DNA from: Anaerolineae bacterium
Lineage (GTDB): Bacteria > Chloroflexota > Anaerolineae > Caldilineales > Caldilineaceae
Length of the DNA stretch: 64,000 nt
Reading direction: 5' to 3'
Assembly (NCBI GenBank): GCA_030432295.1
Contig: JAUIHI010000002.1
Coordinates: 370,814-434,813, forward strand
Shown: positions 52,848 through 61,465 of the stretch, one piece after another
How positions within the stretch are numbered: the first letter of the stretch is position 1
How the letters are laid out: every line of letters starts with the position of its first letter
Position numbers and translations under genes: made by a program
Notes under the pieces: model-generated
Seen by the model: the letters and a program-made list of their open reading frames with translations, nothing else
What the model was told of the DNA's origin: nothing
The model's database searches: none

Positions 52848-54119
52848 ATGACACCTGTTGCAGTCGAAGAACAATCCATCCCAAACGTCACCTGGAACTT
52901 TTCAGTCAACACCGCCGACATCATTTTTATCACCCTCGGCCTCAGTTTGATCAGCAGGGAGACTGTCCTGCCTGTTCTCATCAGTCAACTGACCGAATCG
53001 AAGATCGCCATCGGTCTGCTGCCCGCGATCTGGAGCCTGGGCTATTACCTGCCCCAGCTTCTCACGGCCAACTTCACCGAAGGGCTGCGCTATAAAAAGC
53101 CTTTTGTGATGCTGATAAGCGGCCTGGGCGAACGGGTCCCCTATCTGCTCATCGGGCTGGCAGTCTGGTTTCTGGCCGAGTCGTCGCCTGCGCTTGTGCT
53201 GGTTCTGCTCCTGGCCGGGATTGGGATGGCCGGGGCCAGCGCAGGCATCGCCACTCCCGCCTGGTTTGATATGATCGCCAAAGTCATCCCCATCCAGCGC
53301 CGGGGGCTGTGGTCCGGGCTGGGCCACGGCATCGGCGCGCTGCTGGGGGTGGCAGGGGCCTATGTGGTGGGGCGCATTCTGGACGCCTACGCCTATCCCC
53401 ACAACTTCGCTACCCTCCTTTTTCTGGCCTTTGGCTTCGTTTCCATCTCGTGGGTGGCGCTTTCGCTGACCCGTGAACCGCCCAGCACAACGACGAAGGA
53501 ACGCATTCCCCTCATCCGCTATTTCGGGCAATTGCCCGCGGTGTTGCGCCGGGATCGCAACTACCGGCGCTATCTGATCAGCCGCACAGTTGTCAATCTG
53601 GGCGCGATGGCGACGGGCTTCTTTATCGTCTATGGCCGGGAGCGCTTCGTCCTGGACGGCGCGGGGGTGGGGCTGCTGACCGGTGTGCTGATCGGCAGTG
53701 TGGCCCTGCTCAATCTGGTGTGGGGTGTCACTGGCGATCGGATGGGGCACAAAGCGGTGTTGACCGGCGCGGCGCTGGCCCTGGCAGGTGCGCCGGTCGT
53801 GGCCCTCCTCGCGTCCAGCACTGGCTGGCTGGTGCTCACATTCGTTCTGCTCGGCGCGGGGATGGCGGGGGAGCAGGCGTCCAGCCTGAATATCATTCTG
53901 GAGTTCTGCGCGCCGGAAGACAGGCCCACGTACATCGGGCTGACGAATACAATCCTGGCCCCGGTGCTGATTCTGGCTCCGATCCTGGGCGGCTGGCTGG
54001 CGACGGTCTTCGGCTTTCCGGTGCTGTTCGTTGTGGCCGCGCTGATCGCCAGCGGAGGTGCGCTGCTTCTGGCCCTGTGGGTGCGGGAGCCGCGGGGAGT
54101 CGTCGTTGCCAACCGGTGA
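52848..54119 (+). CDS. MFS transporter
   Basis: 423 residues with about 12 membrane helices, for example IIFITLGLSLISRETVLPVL and FVMLISGLGERVPYLLIGLAVWF. The loop IQRRGLWSGLGHGIGALLG follows helix 4 where MFS proteins have a basic motif; VTGDRMGHKAVL matches the second-half motif A. The substrate may be a monosaccharide released in the cell or an export product. It ends in a palindrome shared with the convergent MFS gene. Confidence 0.88.
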   Translation: MTPVAVEEQSIPNVTWNFSVNTADIIFITLGLSLISRETVLPVLISQLTESKIAIGLLPAIWSLGYYLPQLLTANFTEGLRYKKPFVMLISGLGERVPYLLIGLAVWFLAESSPALVLVLLLAGIGMAGASAGIATPAWFDMIAKVIPIQRRGLWSGLGHGIGALLGVAGAYVVGRILDAYAYPHNFATLLFLAFGFVSISWVALSLTREPPSTTTKERIPLIRYFGQLPAVLRRDRNYRRYLISRTVVNLGAMATGFFIVYGRERFVLDGAGVGLLTGVLIGSVALLNLVWGVTGDRMGHKAVLTGAALALAGAPVVALLASSTGWLVLTFVLLGAGMAGEQASSLNIILEFCAPEDRPTYIGLTNTILAPVLILAPILGGWLATVFGFPVLFVVAALIASGGALLLALWVREPRGVVVANR

Positions 54120-54154
54120 AATTCCTGTGGCATAGAATTGCAGAAGGGCTGTAT

Positions 54155-54210
54155 ACACGGATGGGAAGGAACACGGATACAAAGCCATCCGTGTTCCTTC
54201 CCATCCGTGT
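54155..54210. repeat. 24-bp perfect hairpin, family B, second copy
   Basis: Arms 54155-54178 and 54187-54210 with an 8-nt loop; the left arm begins acacggatgggaaggaacac. It lies between two convergent MFS genes and is probably a bidirectional transcript end. Family partner at 10777-10846. Confidence 0.92.
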
Positions 54211-54247
54211 GTATAAATGCGTCTGACGAATCGATACTACGCAATCT

Positions 54248-55537
54248 CTAATCGCCAATCTCTTTCATCGGCTGTTTGCCAAAGAAGAGATTCGCCACGC
54301 CCAGCCCAAAGGGCAGAACAGCGAAGGCGATGAGGATCGTTGTGTAACTGCCCATCAGGTCCCGGGCGATGCCGAAGGGCATAGGGCCGAGCGCGGAGCT
54401 GGCGACAAGAATTGTGGAGACGACGCCGGTAATCGCGCCCAGATGCTGGCGGCCAAAATACTTGGCCCAGATCACACTGCTGACAATCATTTGCAGCCCG
54501 TTCATCATCCCCATGGCCACGCCGTAGCCATAGGCCAGTTCCGTTGTGGTGAGAAAGGGGGCCATGACCAGGGCCAGGGTTTGCAGAAAGAGGGCCGCGG
54601 CCAGCAGAAAACGGGCGGGCAGCCGGTCGATGAGCAGACCCGCGGCCAGTTGCATAGCCGCGGCTGTCGCTGCCATAGGCAGAAAAACAGATGCAGTCAT
54701 TGTAGCCGAGAGTCCGCTGTCCTGAAAAATGCTAAAAATGTGGAAGGTCAGCCCGGTCCCCAGCATACTCATAGTGGCCAGCCCGGACGCCACAATCCAA
54801 AAAGTTGGCGTGCGCGTAGCTTCGGCCAGAGTCCAGTTGATTTCGGTAAATCCCTTGCTTTTTCGTTCCTGATCCGCCAGGGAGGTTGCGCCGTCGGGCA
54901 ACAAACCGTACTGCTCCGGCTTGTCCCGCACGAAGAGCAGGGCCAGGGGAATCATCAGCGCCATCACGCCTACGCCCAGCATCCCGTAGGAGAGCCGCCA
55001 GCCGAACTGGGGGATCAGCCAGTTGATCAGCACAGGAAAGGCCCCGCTGCCCAGGATGGCGGTCGCCACCCCAGCGATGCCCATCACCGAACCGCGACGG
55101 CGCACCCACCACTGGTTGATGGCGTAGCGGCTGGCCAGGCTCAGGCTGCCCTGGCCCAACATCCGCAACATAAAAAAGCCGATGCCCAGCATCAGCCAAT
55201 TGCGCACAAAGCCCATATAGACACAGGCGATGCCCAGGAGCAGGCTGATGCCCACAATCATCAGCCGGGAGCCACGCCGGTCGATCTGCCGCCCTACAAA
55301 GGGTAGGGCGAAGCTGGCGGTCAGCGTGCCCACAGAATAGAGGGTGCTGACCAGCGAACGGCTGATGCCCAGATCAGTGATGAAATGGTCAATGAAAACC
55401 GAGACGGAGTAGGTCTGGCCGGGACTGGTCAGGATTGTGCCGACCGCGCCCACAAAGAGGATCACCCAGCCGTAATAGACCGGGGAGGCGTCCACCATAC
55501 GGCTGCGGCGGACAGGAGGTACGAGTGTAGATTGCAT
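54248..55537 (-). CDS. MFS transporter (monocarboxylate-like)
   Basis: 429 residues from ATG 55537 with CGGAG 6-7 nt before. YYGWVILFVGAVGTILTSPGQTYSVSVFIDHFITDLGISRSLVS is the characteristic start of oxalate/formate- and monocarboxylate-type MFS proteins, followed by about 12 helices and GRQIDRRGSR (motif A). Substrate unknown. It is convergent with the MFS gene at 52848 and unrelated in sequence. The 100-base gap upstream has a direct repeat of ggtgaat. Confidence 0.88.
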   Translation of the reverse strand: MQSTLVPPVRRSRMVDASPVYYGWVILFVGAVGTILTSPGQTYSVSVFIDHFITDLGISRSLVSTLYSVGTLTASFALPFVGRQIDRRGSRLMIVGISLLLGIACVYMGFVRNWLMLGIGFFMLRMLGQGSLSLASRYAINQWWVRRRGSVMGIAGVATAILGSGAFPVLINWLIPQFGWRLSYGMLGVGVMALMIPLALLFVRDKPEQYGLLPDGATSLADQERKSKGFTEINWTLAEATRTPTFWIVASGLATMSMLGTGLTFHIFSIFQDSGLSATMTASVFLPMAATAAAMQLAAGLLIDRLPARFLLAAALFLQTLALVMAPFLTTTELAYGYGVAMGMMNGLQMIVSSVIWAKYFGRQHLGAITGVVSTILVASSALGPMPFGIARDLMGSYTTILIAFAVLPFGLGVANLFFGKQPMKEIGD

Positions 55538-55637
55538 ACAATCTCCGGGGGAAAGCGGAAAATGGTGAATGGTGAATAGTGAATGACGAAGTGTCAATGA
55601 ACCCGACGCGTCAGCATCCCATTATCGCATCATCCTC

Positions 55638-57470
55638 TCACCCTGTCACCTTTTCCCCAGTCGTCACCCGTAGATATTGGCCCATATACAAATCGTGGTA
55701 GAAGCCCTGCGCGGCCAGCAGTTCGTCGTGGGTGCCACGCTCGATGATGCGGTGATCGTTGACCACCAGCACTTCGTCGGCGTTGCGGATGGTGCTGAGC
55801 CGGTGGGCAATGACAAAGGCTGTGCGGCCTTCGAGCAGACGCAGAAAGGCTTCCTGGATGTGGACTTCCGTGCGGGTGTCCACGCTGCTGGTAGCCTCGT
55901 CCAGAATCAGAATGCGGGGATCGGCCAGGACAGCCCGGGCGATGGCGATCAACTGGCGCTGGCCCTGGCTGAAGTTGTGCCCCTTTTCCGAGACTTGGGT
56001 GTCGTAGCCCTGGGGCAGCAGACGGATGAAGGGGTCCGCGTTGGCGAGGGTGGCCGCGGCGACCACTTCTTCATCGCTGGCATCCAGCTTGCCATAGCGG
56101 ATATTCTCGCGCACAGAGCCGGAAAAGAGGAAAGTGTCCTGCAAAACGATGCCCAATTGCTGGCGCAGGGAGGTCTGCTGGATGTCCCGGATGTCCTGGC
56201 CGTCCACCCGGATTGCGCCTTCGGTCACATCGTAGAAGCGGCTGAGCAGGCTGATGATCGTCGTCTTGCCCGCGCCCGTCGGCCCCACCAATGCTACTGT
56301 TCCGCCAGGCCGGGCGTGGAGATTCACCCCTTCCAGCACGGGCTTGCCCTCTTCGTAGGCAAAGCTGACATTCTCAAAAACCACATCGCCGGCAGCCGGG
56401 GGCAGAGGCTGCGCGCCGGGTTTGTCCTGCACATTAGAAGTCACATCCAGCACAGCGAAGATGCGCTCGGCCCCGGCGATGGCAGCCTGCACCTGATTGT
56501 AGAGCATCGCGATGCCGCGCATGGGACGGAAAAAGTTCATTGTGTAGATGACAAAAGCGGCCAGCACACCCACGCTCATCAACCCTTGCAGGGCCAGCCA
56601 GCCACCCATCAGCGCCGTGACCGCAATCGCAATCGTCATCATTGTGGTGAACATCGGCCCCAGAGCCGCGGTAATCACATCCGCTTTCAGCCCGGCCTTG
56701 CGGTTGGCCGCGTTGACCTCCTCGAACTGGGCGAAGGTGTCGGCTTCCCGTGCGAAAGCCTTGACAATGCGTGCGCCCGCGATGTTCTCTTCCATCACCG
56801 CATTGAGCCGCCCGGTGTTGCGCTGCACATCCCGAAAAGCCGCCCGACTGCGCCGGGTCACTTCGCCGGTGAGCAGGAGCATCAGAGGCAGAACGATCAG
56901 CATCGCCAGGGCCAACTGCCAGTTGAGCAGAAACATCGCCACAAATGTCCCGCCCAGGAGCAGAATATTCGAGATAAATTCGATCAGCCCGTCGGAGAGG
57001 GTACGGTTGATGGCATCGGTGTCGTTGGTCACCCGGCTCATCAGATCGCCCACCTGGTTGCGGTCGTGGAAGGCCATGGAGAGTATCTGCAAATGGTCAA
57101 AAACCCGCGCCCGCAGTTCGGCCACAAAATTCTGACCGATGTTGACCATAAAGAGCGACTGCACCGTAGAAGTGACGCCTGTGGTCAGATAGACAGCGAC
57201 CAGCAGCAGACTCAACCGGCCCAGACCGGCCGCGTCGCTTGTCGCCACATATTTGTCGATGGCCTGGCCCATCAGCGCGGGGCCGTAGAGCCGCAGCCAA
57301 GTGCTGATCAGCACAAAGGCACCGACGGTCAGCAGGCGTGCCCGGTGTGGCGACAGAAAGGCGAGGAGTCGGCGCAGGGTCTGGTTGATGTTGGCGGCAG
57401 ATTCGCCGGTCATCATCCCGCCGCCGCCAAAGCCCAGGCGCATGGGTTGGGGTGGTTTCTGGACTGTCAT
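55638..57470 (-). CDS. ABC exporter half-transporter, catalytic subunit
   Basis: 610 residues: six-helix exporter domain (~40-330) then an ATPase. Walker A is GPTGAGKTT (~398), the signature is NFSQGQRQL instead of LSGGQ, and Walker B ILILDEATSSVD (~522) has the catalytic Glu; the H-loop is AHRLSTI. It starts 4 bases inside the end of the partner gene, so they form a heterodimer as in TM287/288. Here the consensus catalytic glutamate is in this subunit. Drugs, lipids or peptides are possible cargo. Confidence 0.93.
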   Translation of the reverse strand: MTVQKPPQPMRLGFGGGGMMTGESAANINQTLRRLLAFLSPHRARLLTVGAFVLISTWLRLYGPALMGQAIDKYVATSDAAGLGRLSLLLVAVYLTTGVTSTVQSLFMVNIGQNFVAELRARVFDHLQILSMAFHDRNQVGDLMSRVTNDTDAINRTLSDGLIEFISNILLLGGTFVAMFLLNWQLALAMLIVLPLMLLLTGEVTRRSRAAFRDVQRNTGRLNAVMEENIAGARIVKAFAREADTFAQFEEVNAANRKAGLKADVITAALGPMFTTMMTIAIAVTALMGGWLALQGLMSVGVLAAFVIYTMNFFRPMRGIAMLYNQVQAAIAGAERIFAVLDVTSNVQDKPGAQPLPPAAGDVVFENVSFAYEEGKPVLEGVNLHARPGGTVALVGPTGAGKTTIISLLSRFYDVTEGAIRVDGQDIRDIQQTSLRQQLGIVLQDTFLFSGSVRENIRYGKLDASDEEVVAAATLANADPFIRLLPQGYDTQVSEKGHNFSQGQRQLIAIARAVLADPRILILDEATSSVDTRTEVHIQEAFLRLLEGRTAFVIAHRLSTIRNADEVLVVNDHRIIERGTHDELLAAQGFYHDLYMGQYLRVTTGEKVTG

Positions 57471-59329
57471 TGGGGTATCTCTCCAAACTGGGAGCTATAA
57501 ATCTCCCGATAAATCTCATTTCCGGCCAGCAGCTCGGCGTGGCTGCCCTGTCCGGCAATTTTGCCGTCGTCCAGAATCAGAATCTGGTCGGCGTCGAGGA
57601 CACTGCTGATGCGCTGGGCCACCAAAAAAGTCGTAGTGTCGGCCAGCAGTTCCCCCAGCGCGTCCTGGATGCGCACTTCGGTTTCCAGGTCCACCGCGCT
57701 GGTGCTGTCGTCCATCAGGAGGATGGCCGGTTTGCTCAGGAGGGCACGGGCGATGGCGATGCGCTGCTTCTGGCCGCCGGAGAAGTTGCCGCCCCGGCTC
57801 TCGACAATACTGTCGTAGCCGTCGGGCATACCCAATATAAAGTCGTGGGCCTGGGCCGCCTGGGCCGCGGCGATGACCTCTTCCATCGACGCATTGGGGC
57901 GGCCATAGGCGATATTCTCCCGCACAGTGCCGCTGAAGAGGATATTCTCTTGCAGCACCACACCGATGCGCTTGCGCAGGTCCGGCGGCGACCACTCCCG
58001 GATGTCGATGCCGTCCACAGAGATGCGCCCTTCGGTCACGTCGTAGAAGCGGGGGATCAGATTCATCAGTGTGCTCTTGCCCGCACCGGTCACGCCCATC
58101 AGCGCCACTTTTTGCCCCGGCTGCACCCGGAAGCTCACCCCGTTCAGCACTTCCTCGCCCACAGGCCGCGAGCCGTTGACAGCCCCGCCCGTGCGGTTGA
58201 CCGCCCCATTACCAGTCCCGTTCACTGACTCACTCATCGGGCCGAGGCTTGAACTGTTCAGCCCCGCCTGTCCCGCGGACGACTTGCGGGAGCCGGTGTA
58301 GTGGAAGGCTACATTCTCGAATTCCACCCCGCCCCGCACCACCTCCGGGCGGCGAGCCACAGCCGGCGGCTGGATAGCGGGCCGGGTTTCCAGGGTTTCG
58401 GCCAGGCGCACGCCCGACGCCTCGGCCCTCGACACCATCGACAAAATGTTGCTCAACAGCAGCAAGGGCGACATCCCGATCATCAGATAGTTGCTCAGAG
58501 CCACCAGTTCACCCAGAGTGAGCCGTCCGCCGATGACATCCAGCCCGCCCCGCCAGATAATCAGCGTCGCGCCCAAATTTGTCAGCACCAGCAGCGCGGG
58601 CATGACCAGGGCCAGATAGCGCCCGACCTGAATGTTCTTTTCCATATAGGCGACATTATTGCCCGCGAAACGGTCAATCGTGTGCTTCTCCCGCACATAC
58701 GCCTTCACCACCCGGATGCCGGCCAGACTCTCCTGGACGGTTGTGTTGAGCGCGCCCAGCCGCTGCTGCACCTGAGAAAAGAGCGGCGAGGCCAGGCGCA
58801 AAAATATGCGAATGATGACCGCAGCCAGGGCCAATGTGCCAAACATCCAGAGGGTGAGGGGCACGTCGATGAGGAGCATCATCACCACACTGCCCACAAT
58901 CATCAGGGCGGCGCGGATGAGCAGAGCCAGCCCCGCGCTCAGGAACATCCGCACCACATCCACATCGCTGGAGATACGGGTCATCAGTTGGCCGGTCTGC
59001 GCCCGGTCCAGATTGGCGAAGGAGAAAGACTGAATGTGGTGGAAGAGTTTGTTGCGCAGATCGAAGGCGATGCCCTGGGAAAGCTGGGCACGCGCAATGC
59101 CCTGGCCGATGGTTGTCACAGCGCCGATGACCGCGGCCAGGAGCATCATCCCCGCCCCGTACCAGATGCGCCCCATATCCTGGCCTTTGATGCCCTCGTC
59201 GATGACGACGCGGAGCATTGCCGGTGTCACCAGTTCCATCAGCACAGGCAGAACCGTCGTGAAAAAGCCCAACACGACCATCCAACTGTAGGGACGCATA
59301 TAGGGGAAGACTTTGCGTAGACCGGGCAT
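57467..59329 (-). CDS. ABC exporter half-transporter, degenerate-site subunit
   Basis: 620 residues: membrane domain and ATPase. Walker A GVTGAGKST (~413) and signature NFSGGQKQR are normal, but Walker B reads LLMDDSTSAVD (~540), with Asp replacing the catalytic Glu. The H-loop is AQRISSV (Gln before Arg instead of His). Both features mark the degenerate site of a heterodimeric exporter. A ~40-residue Ser/Gly/Asn-rich insert lies just after the A-loop tyrosine (FHYTGSRKSS to GSRPVGEE). Partner is the overlapping downstream gene. Confidence 0.93.
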   Translation of the reverse strand: MPGLRKVFPYMRPYSWMVVLGFFTTVLPVLMELVTPAMLRVVIDEGIKGQDMGRIWYGAGMMLLAAVIGAVTTIGQGIARAQLSQGIAFDLRNKLFHHIQSFSFANLDRAQTGQLMTRISSDVDVVRMFLSAGLALLIRAALMIVGSVVMMLLIDVPLTLWMFGTLALAAVIIRIFLRLASPLFSQVQQRLGALNTTVQESLAGIRVVKAYVREKHTIDRFAGNNVAYMEKNIQVGRYLALVMPALLVLTNLGATLIIWRGGLDVIGGRLTLGELVALSNYLMIGMSPLLLLSNILSMVSRAEASGVRLAETLETRPAIQPPAVARRPEVVRGGVEFENVAFHYTGSRKSSAGQAGLNSSSLGPMSESVNGTGNGAVNRTGGAVNGSRPVGEEVLNGVSFRVQPGQKVALMGVTGAGKSTLMNLIPRFYDVTEGRISVDGIDIREWSPPDLRKRIGVVLQENILFSGTVRENIAYGRPNASMEEVIAAAQAAQAHDFILGMPDGYDSIVESRGGNFSGGQKQRIAIARALLSKPAILLMDDSTSAVDLETEVRIQDALGELLADTTTFLVAQRISSVLDADQILILDDGKIAGQGSHAELLAGNEIYREIYSSQFGEIPQ

Positions 59330-59429
59330 TGGGGCCTCCGGGAGATCGAAGATTGTGATTGCTTCTAAAACGGTTTTGTGATTGTACCGCTGGCGGGGAA
59401 TTCGCGCAAGTGAGGGAAATCGAGAGGAC

Positions 59430-59620
59430 CCTCACGCCCATCGCTCCGCGTGGGCGCTGGTTGTGGGCGCTGGTCGTGGACGCTATGCGTCCGTTTCGTA
59501 GGTCCGACGGCGCGTCGGACGACGCCATCCACCCCACCGCGTGGATGGGAAAGAAGGCTGGCTGGACGGATAACATTCGCTCCCCGTCCGGTGAATGTCA
59601 CACAAAATGTGTGACCTACG
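59430..59620. repeat. Cluster of small hairpins (multi-branched), family D-related
   Basis: The segment begins with tcgctccgcgtgggcg and ggacgctatgcgtccg, related to 47163-47286. Then come gtccgac/gtcggac (59502-59520), ccatccac/gtggatgg (59525-59548), acattc/gaatgt (59573-59598) and gtcacac/gtgtgac (59597-59615). The flanking cgtag (59497) and ctacg (59616) are complementary, so the whole can fold as a multi-branched structure. It abuts the stop codon of the CHAT gene. Confidence 0.75.
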
Positions 59621-61421
59621 CGCCTGCCCGCGCGTTGGGATGGGCGTAGAGAGCGTAGGCCAGCCAGGAGGGGTCCCCCGTGGAATCCTGCGCGGCCAAC
59701 CGGGCCTGTTGGGCTGCCACGGCCACGCCCTTCCCATCCCCACGGGTCAGATGGCTGTAAAAGGTCTCGGAAAAGGCCAGCGCGGCCCTGTCCGTCACCG
59801 TCCACTGGGGAGAGAGAAAGAGAGATGCACCCCCATCGATCAACCGCCCGGCCCACCCACCCACACCGGTCAGCGACCAGCTGCCCGCGCCGCCGTGACA
59901 GATATTCCAAAAGACACCGGGCCGGCTCTTGCGCAGACCGGCCAGCACAGCCGTGCGCACCAGTGCCTCGGGTTTCAGCGTTTCGCCGCCTGCGAGCAGC
60001 AGAGCCGCGCCCTCCCCTTCGCCGCCGGGATCGGGCAGGCCGTGGGTGCCTGCATACAGCCATCGGCACTCTCCCCCGGCCAACAGATCCACCACAGCCC
60101 GCTGGTCTGGCGCAGCCGGTGTGCGTTCCCCATCCCCCGGCAGTAGACGGCGCAAGAGGGCGGCCTCTTTATCCAAAAAGGAGACACCGCTGTCCCCCGG
60201 CAGGAGCGCAGCCCAGGGCGAAAGGGTCAACTGCACCCCCGGCCCGGAGCGCGCCGGGTGCATTTCGTCCACCCCCAGCCAGCGGCTCATCGGCCCGTGG
60301 ACACCCCAGGGCAGGTCGCTCTCCGCTTCGTTGGACCAGACCAATTCCCAGGGAATGTAGGGTTCGTCGCTCACAACCAGCAGCGGTTCTTTGGCCCAGG
60401 CGGCCCGCTCATCCAGCCATATCTGCTTTAGAGCGGGCGGGATCAGATCGGTCCAGAGCAGATTGCCCAGTTCCTTCACCTCCTGCGCGGCGGCGGGATC
60501 AAAAACGCCCCCTGCGGTTTGTTTGGCGAGCTGGCTGAGACGGCTGTAGCAGCGGCGCATATAGGCCGCCGGGTTCGTGCGCAGGGGCGCGGTTGTGGGG
60601 GAGAGATCGGCGCGCACGCCATCCACATAAAGGGAAAATTCCAGGTGGTTGGGGCGCAGGGCAATGCAGAGGATACGTTTGGGGGGCGTCGCCCCGGCGT
60701 CAAAGGTCAGGGGCAGCGCAGGCTGGGGGTGGGACTGCACGGCCAGGGGCTGCGCGACCACCTGCACATCGCACTGGGCCTGGCCCAGCAGATTGTTGCC
60801 CTGAAAGAAGCGCAGACGAATCTTGAATGAGCCACCGTTTCTCGCCTTCAGACCAAAGACGGCCCAATCGCTGTCCCGGTTGTCGGGGAGCGCAATGGAG
60901 CGGGTGCTGCCTTCGGTCAGATCGAAATCCGGCGCGTTGATCTCCACCACAACCGGTGTACCGGGCAGAGCCGAGAGACGCTGGGCATCCCGGCTCTCGG
61001 CGTGGGGACGCAGGGTCAGCCGCACGGTGACCTGAAATTCGCCGGACAGCCCCACCTGGCGGGGACAGCGCAGGTCGGTGTAGCGGGTGAGGGGTTCGGC
61101 GGGCTGAACAGATGGAGCAGACTGGAAGGTTTCGGCTATCCACGCGCCAGCACTGCCCCGCTCGGTGACCTGTCCCCCACCCCCGCGCAGAGTCGTGTCC
61201 TGCCAGCTTTTCATCACCCGTGGGTAGCCGGCAAAGAGGCTCAACACCTGCGCTTCGACCACCACAGATTTCACATCAGGCGTGTCCAGTTGACGCAGAA
61301 GGGTTTGCAAACGATCCTCGAAATCCGGCCACTCTGCGCCCAGAATGCGGGGCAGGTCAGGCAGCATCCGCTGGATGTGGGCCAAGAGCCTCTGGGCGGT
61401 GGGATCGGTTGGGTGGGGCAT
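59616..61421 (-). CDS. CHAT-domain protein (caspase-like protease)
   Basis: 601 residues from ATG 61421, with GAGGAG before. The N-terminal ~100 residues are helical (LLAHIQRMLPDLPRILGAEW). The middle (~110-300) is beta-rich. The C-terminal CHAT domain has EPYIPWELVW, the catalytic histidine in LYAGTHGLPD (~459) and the cysteine in VFWNICHGG (~506), then LSPQWTVTDRAALAFSETFY. CHAT proteases are caspase relatives used in defence and peptide processing. It is directly downstream (44 bases) of a TPR-CHAT gene. Confidence 0.85.
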   Translation of the reverse strand: MPHPTDPTAQRLLAHIQRMLPDLPRILGAEWPDFEDRLQTLLRQLDTPDVKSVVVEAQVLSLFAGYPRVMKSWQDTTLRGGGGQVTERGSAGAWIAETFQSAPSVQPAEPLTRYTDLRCPRQVGLSGEFQVTVRLTLRPHAESRDAQRLSALPGTPVVVEINAPDFDLTEGSTRSIALPDNRDSDWAVFGLKARNGGSFKIRLRFFQGNNLLGQAQCDVQVVAQPLAVQSHPQPALPLTFDAGATPPKRILCIALRPNHLEFSLYVDGVRADLSPTTAPLRTNPAAYMRRCYSRLSQLAKQTAGGVFDPAAAQEVKELGNLLWTDLIPPALKQIWLDERAAWAKEPLLVVSDEPYIPWELVWSNEAESDLPWGVHGPMSRWLGVDEMHPARSGPGVQLTLSPWAALLPGDSGVSFLDKEAALLRRLLPGDGERTPAAPDQRAVVDLLAGGECRWLYAGTHGLPDPGGEGEGAALLLAGGETLKPEALVRTAVLAGLRKSRPGVFWNICHGGAGSWSLTGVGGWAGRLIDGGASLFLSPQWTVTDRAALAFSETFYSHLTRGDGKGVAVAAQQARLAAQDSTGDPSWLAYALYAHPNARAGA

Positions 61422-61465
61422 CAATTTCTCTCCTCGACGGTTATGGCGCAACCTGTCAGCTTGCC

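Noticed and set aside
52848..55537. Two MFS genes as duplicated paralogues
   Set aside because: Sequences and motif layouts differ clearly, so they are separate families.
55677..59320. Plus-strand open frames of 607 and 339 codons opposite the ABC exporter genes
   Set aside because: They mirror conserved ATPase sequence and have no motif of their own.
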